Positions 38,401 to 50,400 of a stretch of DNA of 64,000 bases are shown here, in pieces. The stretch is from positions 12,979,030 through 13,043,029 of the forward strand of contig NC_068346.1 in assembly GCF_014633365.1 (NCBI RefSeq), in the 5' to 3' direction. The number at the start of each line of letters is the position of its first letter. The stretch's first letter is position 1. Position numbers and translations under genes: made by a program. Below the pieces are notes generated by a model, which saw nothing but the letters and a program-made list of their open reading frames with translations, was not told where the DNA came from and did not search any database. This stretch comes from Diospyros lotus (lineage: Eukaryota; Streptophyta; Magnoliopsida; Ericales; Ebenaceae).

Positions 38401-41400
38401 AGCAAATATGAGCGAGTAATTCTCGCTCGAGTCTTAAAGGCGAAGTCGGCAGTGACGCTCGATTGTGAAATTTAGTAAGTGTTGGTTAGAAATTGTAGAT
38501 GAACAGCCCAGGTGATTCCAAATTGGAAGGCGTCACGAAGTGAGGTGACTTGTAAGAGGCTGAATTGAGCTGATTAGATCACAAGAAGTTTCGAATTCTA
38601 GCGATCATGGCGGAGAAACAAAGCCAGACGACTTCAACGATATAGTAATTCCGATCACCTCTTGTCTGAATTTCATGGTGAAATAGAGCGAGTGAATCTC
38701 GGAGGCTAGATTAGATTATCGAAGGCAAGGATTCAATTCGCTTCAAAGGCAACTTTGAAGGAACGATTCAATCACAAGAAGCTGATTCTCGGCAGATCAA
38801 TTCCCGACGATTGCTACAGTGTGCGATTAAGGCAGAGTCACTTGAATTCCGAAGCAGAGTCAGTGGCCCCCTGGCCATTGGACAGTGATTGGGGTGTGGG
38901 TCGCAACTGTTGTTAGTCTTGATTGGTGGCGAGTGCAACGATTCTCAAGCTGTGATTGCCCCATTCCATCGTTGCTAATTTTCGATGCAGTGAATCTATC
39001 ATCCTTGTTCAAAAGTGAAAGGAAAGCAAGCAAAGTAGTTCGACTCAAGAATTGAATTCAACGCAAGTCTAGAGAGTTCCGATAGTGATACTGAGTAGAA
39101 CTTAAAGGCATAATCAAAGTTGGGTACGATTTTGGTAATTTTAGTAGTTGATCAATTTTCAGCTATTGATAGGAGATTGTTGTGAAATTCACAAGTGTGT
39201 TCGACTTTTGGCGGCGAGTAGACCTGGGTTTCCAACGCTCCATGATGGTTAATTTTTTATTGTTCATAGGCCATTACTTTTCGATGGCTCTTGGTTCGAA
39301 TTTTGAGAGGCAAAGCAGATCTGGTGAATTTCGTGGTTGCATCAGAGTTGAATTAACGTAGCTGAGCAGTTAATCCTTGGCTGTGGTTTCAATTCGAGTT
39401 GAAGGTTGATGAATCGAGAAAATTTTGCAAGATCAACAATGATGAAAGGGACACGGATGAAGAACCTTGAGTCCTAGGTGCATTAATTCCACTCGACGAT
39501 CAGTGATCTGCAGGCTCGAGTGGAATTACTGGAGATCGGATCCAATCGCAACCATGGTGATGGATCAAAAGTTGGTTACCTCTCTGGGGGGCTTGGAGAG
39601 AAGGTTGGATGGGATCATAGATGAAGTGGGAGCTCAGATGAGGGATCAAGTACAGACTTTCATGGTCATGTTCACTCACCAAAATCAATCATCTCTGAAT
39701 GGATTGACTTCAAATATTCTAGAGAGTACTGGGAATCTTTTGCTACATATTTCTTTGCTCAATTTGGTGTTGCATCCCCTGTTTTTCATTATACAAGAAC
39801 CATTCAAGGCTGCACAATGTACATGGGAGCTTTAATGTTCCCACCATGCTTGACAGAACCATTCAAGGCTGCACAATGTACATGGGAGCTTTAATGTTCC
39901 CACCATGCTTGACACGCTTGCATCTAGAAACTCTACAATAAATAATGTTCCTTCAAGTGGAGTTCAACAACCTGCTGGAAGCCTTTCTAGTGGTCGTTTT
40001 GCCTCAAACAATCTCCCTATTGCCCTTTCTCAGATATCTCATGGTAACTCACATGGTCATTCAAGAGTGACAAACAGAGGTGGAATGAGTGTTGTTGGAA
40101 ACCCTAGATATAGTAGTAGCACAAATGGAGTTGGTGGTTCTATTCCTGGGAGTCTTCCAACCTCTATTGCAATTGGTAACCGGGGTGCTATTCCAAGAAT
40201 GGAAGTATCTCCAATTCTTGGAAATGCAGGATCTCAAATTTCAAGCTCAATAGGAAACATAGTCAGTGGGGGCAACATTGGGAGGAACATGAGCTCTGGT
40301 GAGGTTGCTAGGGCAGCAGATGCAAAGGGACCATCTGATTTTTTTGAAAATGAAGTTCATGTAGAGGGATATTCCAGCAAACACAAAGAAAAATGAGTTG
40401 TTGAATTAATGGCATGGAATCTGGAGGTTCCAACCATAGATGTTAAAGGCGCGCCTAGGCGCAAGGCGCCAGTTCAGCGCCTCGACTAGGTCGAGGCGAG
40501 GCATTTTTCGAGAGGCGCGTGCCTTGCACGGCGAGGTGCTGTGGCATGAGGCGTGCCTACGTGCACCTCATGAAACTAGCTGTCAAGCAACCCGTTGCCC
40601 ACCGAAACCAGCTACCATTCTCGATTCCAACCTCCCCTGTTCTTGGTTCCAACCTGTTCTCATGAGTTTTTTATTTGTTTTATTTGATTAGAATTAGAAT
40701 TAAACAAACTCGATCACAATCGAGTTCAACTTCGGTCTTGTCCCAAACTCGCTACCACCACAGCTCTCCTGAAAAATCTACATTTGGGTCTTGTCCCAAA
40801 TTATTCGGGCTGGGTCAAATAACGAGCTTCATTCTAGAAATCAAGATATACTTCAACAACTTCTTTATTGATTGTGGACTTGTAGTGTTTATGTGTTTGT
40901 TTAGAACTTTACATGATGATTGGTATTTGTTTGAGTTTGAGACTTTGAGTTTGAACTTTGATGATGTTTCTAGTTTAGAATTTGCATGATGAATGAATTA
41001 ACTTTGATGTTGTTAGTTTAGAATTTGAAGATGATAAATCATGAATGATATGCATGTGTTATTATTGATAATTTGATAGTTGTTTATGATTTTATAAGAT
41101 TTTGAGTTTTTTTTCTAAAAGGTGCGCCTCGCGCCTCAAGCTTCAGGACCCTTTGCGTCTCAATGCACCTATCGTCTTTCAGAACTATGGTTTCGATGGA
41201 AAATTCAGTCCACATTAAGGAAGTTGATGTTGTAACTGAAGTGAACTTGTCAATGGTAATTCAAGATTCTGAAGATGATGAGAAGAGGGGAACATATGTG
41301 GTAACTGTGGGACGTGTGCCTTTCAAAATGATCATCATTTGATGGCTTTAGGGTTGCAGGTTTCAGTTGTTAATTATGGCAGGGAGCGACTATATTGATT

Positions 41401-44400
41401 AAAGGCACTTGATGGTGGACATTGACAGGTTTTGGCACCATTTTGGATCCTCAGACCATGAGTACCAACAATCTTAATTGGGTAGCTATTGCAAACCCAA
41501 AGGGAATGGTCTATTACACCTTGGAGGTTAATGCAACCTTGATTGCAATTGTACGAGCTGTGGTGATAAACCGTGGTTTTGTTCCAGTTGATGAGAACAT
41601 AAGGGCAAAGAGGAGAAGGCCTAGATGGAGAAAAAGGGAAAGAGGAATAAACCAGATAGAGAGAGCTGGTATTGAATGAAGAAACAACGGCGCAATGGTT
41701 TTAAGTTCTTGGGGAGAAGAACTCTCTCGAGGAGAGAGAATTGTCACAACCCCAAAGATCCCCACTGCTATAATTGTCATTATATTAGTAGATAGCTTAC
41801 ATGCATTACACAATAATTGTAATTTCCTTTTCCTTTTTCTATTATGGGGCTTTGTCCTTAGCTATAGGCAGTTAAACTATTTGTTGTATTGCACATGGTT
41901 GCATGTGGGGAGGCTATTAGGCTATATATAAGCCATAGCTGAGGATGGGAAGAATTATGTTTTAATTGATAAATGAAGTTATGATTTCCCTCTCTAGAAT
42001 TCTCTCACAATCTCCCTCTCGTTTCCCTCTACTCTTTCTAATTTCTCTCTTTCTCTATTCTAATTCCCTCTCCTTGTTGTTCCTATGTAATCCTTCCCCA
42101 TTTCTTGCTGCATTTTCCTCCCTATCCGTCTAATTCCCCTCTGATTTCTCTCAAATTCCAATCCAACCCTAAGCTAAACCCTAGGTACATGACACCTTGT
42201 TTTGCTAGGGATACCACTGGATTTGTGTTAGTACTTTCAGCCTTATTCACTTTAGTTTGGCTGAGTAATTGCTGTAAAACCTCTAGTTGATCAGCTATTA
42301 AGGTGACATTAGTTGAATTCCCTTTCTCAGCTTCTACCATGTATGTAGACTGACCACCCTTCCTTTGATTCCTTGCATTCCAATATGCTAGTTTTCCATG
42401 GATTTTCCAGCAGTTTTCCTAGTATGATAGGGTTTGTTGCAGTGGTCACACCAGTGTTTATCTTTCTAGACTTCTCCTTTATATGTGGTAGGAAATCTTA
42501 CACGCGAAATATTTAGGGCAGAATTTTGAGTATATACCTCATTGTTTGAATGCCCTGATGCTGGCAACATTACCTTCTTCCTACTCTCTTCTGGTCTTAC
42601 TTCAACAAAGACCTCTCTCATGGATGGGATGGGCTCTGTCTCGAGTAATCTGCCTCTTATCTCATCAAAATTTGAGTTTAGGCCATGTAGGAAATTAAAT
42701 ACCCTTTCTTTCTCCACCATCTTGTCATATTTTCTTCCATCTTCAGAACACTACGATGTAATCTCATGGAAAAGGTCCATCTCTTGCCATAATTCAGTTA
42801 AAGTATTGTAGTACTCAGTAACTAAATTTGTACCTTGCCTTGTGATTCAGATGATTGACTGAATTTGAAAACTTTGGGCTGTGTTTTCAAGGTCTGACTA
42901 GATTTCTTGGACAGCCTTCCAGATTTCACTAGCTGTCTTGTAAAATAGATAAGTTCTTCCAATTTTGGGTTCCATGGAATTGACTAACCAAGCCATAACA
43001 ATGGCATTCTCTGCTTGCTGCCTTGGGACTTGGCTTAAACATAACTCTTGTTAGGTAGCCTACTTTTTCCTTTCCACGAAATACCAACAAAACTGGTTGG
43101 GACCATTCTCTGAAGTTGGTTCCATTCAATTTGTATAGAGTGATTTGAAGAGAATGGCTATCGAGAGCTGTTGGAGTGATTGGAACTTGAGTATTCTTCA
43201 TTAGAGGAGGACTTGTGGTGGAAGTCTCGCTAGCTGTTGGATTCTCAACCATACCGTGAGTGTAGGAGTCCTATATGGACTAGAACACAAGCTATGGGGT
43301 GCCACAAGAACGTGGCTTTGATACCATGAAAGAATTAGGTAGAGAATTATGAAAACATTCCACCTTGAATGATTCATTGAACTATGGAAATATATATATA
43401 GAAAACTCCTAAAAAATCTGCTAAAAACTCTCCTATCTATCCTCCTATTTTATAGGAGTGGATTACAACATTTTTAGCTATCTACTTTACAGATTAGGAA
43501 TTTAGGATTAGCAAGAATTCTGATATTTCGAGACTGATTTATCCTTATTCTTAGATTGAATTTCTGTTGTGATCTTGGTCTTCATTCTCGAGCCATTCAT
43601 TCTTCCTTATCTCCTTCCAACAATTATGAATATTTTTTCATACTTAAAATTTTTAATTTTGTGAGTGATGTTTAACTTCTATTCACCTATTCCTGGTATT
43701 GTACCTGATGACAATTTTTTTATTATATCCAATAAGGTATTAACAATTATAATATGTATTATTAATTTCTTATTGTAATATATCTAAAACATTATCAGAT
43801 ATCATTTATTACTGGTACTGTGCCATACCAATAACAGATCTGGCAACTTCTCTGGTATGATTCTAATGGCTATTAATAGCTTTGTGAAGGTGAAAGAAAT
43901 GGTTTCAGACTTTGCAACAAAATTATTAAATTTCTTTGTTTAGTATTATTTAGAGGATAGTTATGGTGTAGAAGTGATTGGTATTTTCAGCAATGGTTCT
44001 GTCACATGCCCAAGGGTAGCTATGTAATTGTGTCCCTACATTCTGGTAGGATATTTTTTCTTTTGTCTTTATTCTTTTTGTCCTGTAGGTAAGGCGGTTA
44101 CAATGCCTTTGTCCTGTAGCTAAGCGATTACAACTGTGAGCCTATATATTGAGCCACAACTAGATGTTGGATTTCATGAATAGAAATTGACTAAATATTC
44201 TCTAATTCCCTCCTATCTTCTGCTTCTCTCTCTCTCCTTCTCTCTATCCCTTCCCCTCTCTTCTCTTAATTCTTGCTGGTTTCTCTTCAAATACCCCTTG
44301 TCAGATTTAGCAATCTGGCAATTGGTATCGGAGGCAGGCGATTCCTAGCCGTACAATCGGCAACCTAGGTGAAAACAATCGGTTCTCATCAATTGATTAT

Positions 44401-47400
44401 TTTGGTGGGTTGTTCGCAAAAGAAACGGTGATGGCGGAGGGAACTCGGATGAAGCAACTGGAGTTACGGTTGGATGCAATAGAGGCGAGTGTTTGTTAGA
44501 ACCAAGAGGTGTTTGAGGAAAGGCTAGAGACGATGGAACATGGCCTCTGACAGACTCAAGAGGAGGTCAGTCGAGGACACGTAGAGACGATGGCAGTAGA
44601 GAGGAACCTGCGAGGAGATTTCTCCCACCTTCGAGAGGAAATTGCAGGGTTCGGGCAGCAATTAAGCATCGTTTTGGCCTTGTTCTCTAGGCTTCCGAAC
44701 ATGAGCCTGCCGACAGATTTTCCACCAAGGACCAACCCAGCTCCAATACTCGTAGGGGGCTGACTTGAATATCACACTCCAGACCAGGCAGTAGCAAAGG
44801 AGCCACCAGAGATGATGGAACCTGCGACAAGGGGCGCGAAGGCCCATCACACTTGACATCTCGTTGTTCGAAGTAGACATCCCAAGATGGTGGGTTCGCA
44901 GGTGTGAATAGTTTTTAGAGGGGTTGTATATCAATATCGGGTGGCATAAGATCAAAAGGTAAACATAGCGGCGGCATACCTTTATGACATTGGGGATATA
45001 TGGTTTCAAGGGTGGAGTCGAGGAAGAACAATCCTAAGCTTGCCGAAGTTTGTAGAGGGGCTATGCAGGAGGTTCAGAGAAAGAAAGATGGTAGACGTTA
45101 TAGAAGAATTTAACAAAATGAAGCAATAAGGATCGGTGGACGAGTATCTCTCGAGGTTTGAAGAACTTAAGGCGTTGATTGAGATCACTCACCCCACGTT
45201 GGATGAAGCCTACTTCATATCCAGTTTCATCAGTAGGTTAAATGAGGAGTTACGATCGGTAGTCAAGATGATGTTGCCCACTACCATCAATCAAGCTACA
45301 GAGAAGGCCAAGCTACAGGAGTTGGCCCTAGAGGCTATTTTCAAGAAATAGAGGATGTTAACAAGGGGGTTAAACACAAGCAGTCCACATGTAGGAGGCG
45401 GAGGGGAGTTTAAGGTGTCTAGCTCGGTCCAACAGAAAGGGCATACGATGCCCAAAACTACCCAAAATTCAGCTCAGGTGAAGTCACTGTCCTTGGAGCA
45501 AAAAAGGCAACTAGGATTAGTGTTCTAAAATGCGCTAGGCACTAGTCGGGCGCTCGACTAGGGCCTAGCGCTAGGCGGGGCCTAGGAAAACTGTTTTTTT
45601 TTTTTTTTTTTTAACATTTTGATGTTATTTTCAAGTAAATCAAAGTTAAAACAAGTAGTGAAATAATAGAATTATGCTTGAGAAAACAAAGGTAGCTTGC
45701 TGCATGCTACATGTTGGCTTTGTTTCTTGCTTGCTTGCAAGTTACAAATATTAAAATATTTAAAACATTAATAAATATTCAAATAACAAATTCACACATT
45801 AACAAATAATCAAATATTAACATAAATAATAAATTAAATAACGAAAAGAAAAAAGGCAATGGCAAGCAGCAACAATGCTTGTTGCTTGCTTCTTACCGAA
45901 GGGTGAGGAGTGAGGAAGACGAAAGAGAGAACTAGAAAGCAGAGTGGAATGAAGGTCGGCGGCGAGTCCACCATTCACGATGGTCAACGGCGGCGTGCGA
46001 CGAGAAGGCTAACAGAAATAGAAAGCGGCGACAGCGACTTCGCAAGAGACGACGGTGGCGTGCTACAAGAAAGGCTAAGACAGAAAGGGCAAGCAGCGAC
46101 GGTGACGATGACTCCGCAAAAGACAGTCGGTGGCAGTGTGTGAGAGAGAGAATGGGGAATCGACGAGAGAGATAAGGGGTAAGGGGAAACAAAAACTCTA
46201 ATAATCAATTTATACAAAATGGATTTGGCAGCCCAGGCGATTCATGCGGCCTAGGTGGCCAATTAGGCCATAATTGGCTATGTGGTTCACTCGGCTAGGC
46301 GGCCACCTAGTACCGATTAGTCTAGGTCGGTGCCTAAGGGGGCCGATTAGGCCATAATTGCAGCGACCAGTGTCTGTCTAGCGCCTTGGCGCCGCCTAGG
46401 CCGAGTTTTAGTTCATTGGCTAGGATTGTGTTTTCGTTGTGGGGAAAAGTATGGGTTAAGTCACCAGTGCAGGAGACAGTTGCTTCAAATGGAAGGACTT
46501 GAAGAAGATTGAGTAGTAGAAGTAGCAGAAGAATTGGAGGGTGCTAGAGAAGAGGGTGGTGAGATTTCCTTGCATGCATTACAAGGAAGTCCATCTGGGA
46601 AGATAATAAAGGTGCAGGAATTAGTGGGGAAGAAGTGGCTGATGATTCTCATTGATAGTGGAAGTACTCACAGCTTTCTAGATGAAACTATAGTTGAGGA
46701 TTTACAATGGCCAACACAGAAGACACTTCCCATATCGATGATAGTAGCTAATGGCAACAAAATGCTGAGTACGTCAAGGTGCCAAGGGTTTAAGTGGATG
46801 ATGCAAGGGGGAGAGTTCACTGCAGATTTGCGAATCCTAAAGCTGGGTGGCTGCAATATCGTACTTGGGGTGGATTGGATGAAGACGATAAGCCCTCTAA
46901 TCTTCGACTTTAATAAGATAGAAGTTACTTTTGAAAGAGAAGGGAAGAAGCTGACATTGACAGGAAGTGAGGAGACTAGAGAATGCAAAGGATTAACAAG
47001 AAAGAAGATGCAGAAACTAATACAACAAGGGGAGTCCTTGATAGCCCAACTGCACTGCATATATGCAGTCGAAATAGAGGAGGGCAAGAGGGGAACAAGG
47101 AGGCAGCAACAGGCTGGGAGGACAGCCCATGGCCAGCAACGTTGTCCACACTGAACTCACTCACTAAGGTACACTCTTGACTCCCTACACTCACTGTTGA
47201 ATGAATTTGAGGATGTTTTTGTGGAGCCCTCAACCCTCCCTCCAACCTGTTTCCTTGACCATGCCATGCACTTGAAACCTAACACTAATCCTATCAATAT
47301 ACGAGCCTATAGGTATCCCCCAAAACAAAAGTCTGAGAATCTGAGATAGAAAGATTAGTGAATGAAATGCTGTCTAAATCCATCATCCAGCCAAGTCAAA

Positions 47401-50400
47401 GACAAAGCTCATTTGCCTCTCTTATCCTACTAGTCAAAAAGAAGGATGGGATGGCGGTTTTGTGTAGATTGCCATCAACTGAACTCCATCACTATCAAAA
47501 ACAAATTTCCCATCCCAATTATTGAAGATCTCCTCGATGAACTAGTCGGAGCCACAATTTTCTCAAAACTCGACCTTAGATCTGGGGACCATCAAATTCG
47601 GATGAGACCTAAGGATGTGCACAAAACAGCCTTCAAGACTCATCAAGAACTCTGAATTTTTAGTAATGCCCTTTGGTTTGATTAGTGCTCCTGCAACATT
47701 CCAAGTCTTGATGAACCACATCTTTAGCCCTTACCTAAGGAAATTCATCCTTGTGTTCTTTGATGATATCCTTGTTTACAGCCCATCCTTGGACCAACAC
47801 CTAACCCATTTGAGGGTAGCCTTTGAAATTCTCAGATCCAATCAATTGTTTGTGAAGGGATCCAAGTGTGCCTTTGCTGAAGCAAAAGTGGAGTATCTCA
47901 GCCATGTAATCATAGGAGAAGGGGTGAGTACGGACCCCAAAAATATTGCAACCATGTTAGAGTGGCCACAACCACAATCAGTCAAGGAGTTAAAGGGGTA
48001 TTTTAGGCCTGACAGGGCATTACAGGAGGTTCATCAGGAACTATGGGATTATTAGTAGGCTGCTGATAGATCTACTCAATAAAAATAACTTTGGTTGAAT
48101 AGCAATGCAGAAGAAGCATTTCAAACCTTGGAAAAAGCTATGACACAGGCCTCAATATTGGCCGGCCTTGATTTTTCAAGGCCCTTTATTCTAGAAACAA
48201 ATGCTTGTGATTCAGGGGTGGGTGCCGTTTTGGTGCAAGAGGGGAAGCCTTTGGCCTTCTTAAGTCAAACTTTAGCTCCAAAACACTTTGGTTTGAGCAT
48301 ATATGACAAGGAGTTGTTGGCAGTCATAATAGCAGTAGAAAAAAGGAGATATTATTTGGAAGGCAATCAATTCATAATCAAGACCGACCATGAAAGCCTT
48401 AAGTTTTTTTTACAGCAGAGGCTACATACTTAGTTGTAAAAAAAATGGGGTGTCTAAGCTACTCAGGTTGGACTATGTAATACAATATCGAAAGGGGAAG
48501 GAAAACACAATAGCTAATGCATTATCCTAGAGGGAAGAGACGGTTGAGTGTCTCGCAATATCAGTTGTGATCCCTGAGTGGGTTAAGGAAATTTCTGCCA
48601 GTTACAAGCAGATCGCGTGGGTATAATATATCATCGCACAGTTGGCGGTTCACCCTTTAAACCAGGCCGGTTATACCTTAACAGCAGGGGTTACTACGAT
48701 ACAAGGGAAGGTTGGTGATAGGAGATGACAACCTTCTCAAGGAAAGGATCCTTCAGTCCCTACACGACTCTCCTATAGGGGGACACTCAGGTATGAATGT
48801 TACATACAATAGGGTAAGACAATTGTTTTATTGGCCAGGGCTCAAGCGAGATGTGACCGCTTATGTCTTGAAGTGCTCCACTTGCCAACACTGCAAGCAT
48901 GAGTAGATTCCTTACCCAGGGCTGTTGCAGCCACTCAGCATACCTGAGCAAGCATAGGAACAAATTTCCATGGACTTTGTGAAAAGGTTGCCCAAATCAG
49001 AGGGGAGGAATGTGATCCTTGTGGTGGAGGACAGATTGACCAAGTTTGGTCACTTCTTGGCCTTGGCACCCGTTCACAGTATCAGAAGTTGCTAGGGTGT
49101 TACTAGATTTGGTTGTTAAATTACACGGGCTGCCTCTATCCATTATTTCTGACAGGGATAAGATCTTCACTAGCAACTTTTGGCAGGAATTATTCAAGAA
49201 TTTAGGGGTGAAATTACACATGTCAACCGCCTATCACCCGGAAACGGATGGACAAACGAAAAGGGTGAATCAATGCTTGGAGTCGTACCTCCGGTGTGTT
49301 TGTTTTGCTAAACCTAATAGTTGGAACAAATGGCTACCCCTAGCCCAATGGTGGTACAACACCAGCTTCCACAGTTCACTGAAAAGAATCCCATTTGAAG
49401 CCTTATTCGGTTACAAACCCCCTATTCTTCCTGCTGTTATGCAGTACTCGAATGTAGAGTTGGCAGCGAACCATTACTTATAGCAGCAACAGGAAGCTCT
49501 ACAGGTAATTAAGAGAGAACTAACTACTGCACAAAACCAAATGAAGTAGATGGCTGACAAGAGGAGAAGGGATGTCATTTGACTTGGGGGATAGGGTGTA
49601 CTTAAAAGTTAAAGAGGTTCCAGCAACATCTCTTCTCTAATAGTCCTCCCTCCAAGCTGAGCCCCAAATACTATGGCCACTTTCCCATAGTAGCAAAAGT
49701 AGGGGAGGTGGCCTATAGATTACAATTACCGGAGGGCGTATCAATCCACCTAGTTTTTCATGTTTCTCTGTTGAAGAAAGTCATTGGACAAATGGACAGC
49801 ATCACTGTGGATATTTCATCACCATTGGAAGAGGTGGAGGCTAGTATAGAACCCTGGCCATATTGGAAAGAAGAGTAATTTATCGGAACTCCCTGCCAAT
49901 GACTCAAGTTTTGCTGCAATGGGCCCATCTACATCTCGATCATACTACCTGGCAATACCTCCCAGACCTCCTCAAGCAATTTCCTCGGATGGCACAACTG
50001 TTATGATTTCTTGAGGATAAGCAATGTGTTAAAAGTGGGGGAAAGTTGTCACATGCCCAAGGGTAGCTATGTAATTGTGTCCCTACATTTTATTATGATA
50101 TTTTCTCCTGTCTTTATTCCTTTTGTCCTATAGCTAAAGTGGTTACAATGCCTTTTTCCTGTAGCTAAGCGGTTACAGTTGTGAGCCTATATATTGAGCC
50201 ATGGCTGGAGGTTGGATTTTATGAATAGAAATTGACTGAATATTCTCTAATTTCCTCCTCTCTCTCTCTCTCTCTCCTTCTCTCTATCTCTTCCCCTCTC
50301 TTCTCCTAATTCCCGTTGGTTTCTCCTCAAATACCCCTAGTCAGATTTAGCAATCTGACAGGGTTGAGTTGATTATGACTTGTTGAGCCCAGTTTTCTTC

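Larger units (their letters stand above)
36935..42194 (+). mobile_element. Non-autonomous LTR retrotransposon carrying captured NOT2-like sequence
   Basis: LTRs at 36935-37383 (449 bp) and 41742-42194 (453 bp) start TGTCACAACCCCAA and end ACGACA or ATGACA. A perfect 5-bp duplication, CCTTG, flanks the element (36930-36934 and 42195-42199). An initiator-tRNA-like but diverged PBS ('attagagccg') follows the left LTR, and a purine tract (gaggagagagaat) precedes the right LTR. The interior has no protease, RT, RNase H or integrase. Instead it has a roughly 2-kb leader, a short gag N-terminus at about 39439-39690, a NOT2-like stretch, a hAT-type insertion and an unidentified coding-like stretch. 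It must have been mobilised by enzymes from another element, probably a related gypsy. Confidence 0.93.
27722..43622 (-). mobile_element. Ty1/copia retrotransposon, minus strand, hosting two nested LTR elements
   Basis: LTRs at 27722-28001 and 43327-43622 share TGAAAGAATTAGG at one end and CTTCCAA(T/C)A at the other. A perfect 5-bp duplication, ATTAT, flanks the whole (27717-27721 and 43623-43627). Removing the two inner insertions leaves about 5.1 kb, the normal size of a copia element. The PBS lies at 43311-43325 and the purine tract just right of 28001. The internal order on the minus strand is gag, protease, integrase, RT, RNase H. The LTRs differ by a few percent plus small indels. Many stops and frameshifts make it inactive. 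Confidence 0.95.
44000..50360 (+). mobile_element. Ty3/gypsy element 2, plus strand, with an internal hAT-type insertion
   Basis: LTRs at 44000-44320 and 50047-50360 share TGTCACATGCCCAAGGGTAG and end in ATTTAGCAATCTG(G/A)CA. The PBS (TTGGTATCGGAGGC) follows the left LTR at 44322, and a purine tract (aaaagtgggggaaagt) precedes the right LTR. The flanks are GGTTC and GGGTT, a poor match, so the target duplication is decayed or rearranged. The interior is gag, protease, RT, RNase H, integrase and chromodomain. The LTRs differ by roughly 6 %, so it is somewhat older than gypsy element 1. Confidence 0.92.

Noticed and set aside
43995..50365. A clean target duplication for gypsy element 2
   Set aside because: The flanks GGTTC and GGGTT match only with a shift. 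I do not claim a true 5-bp duplication.
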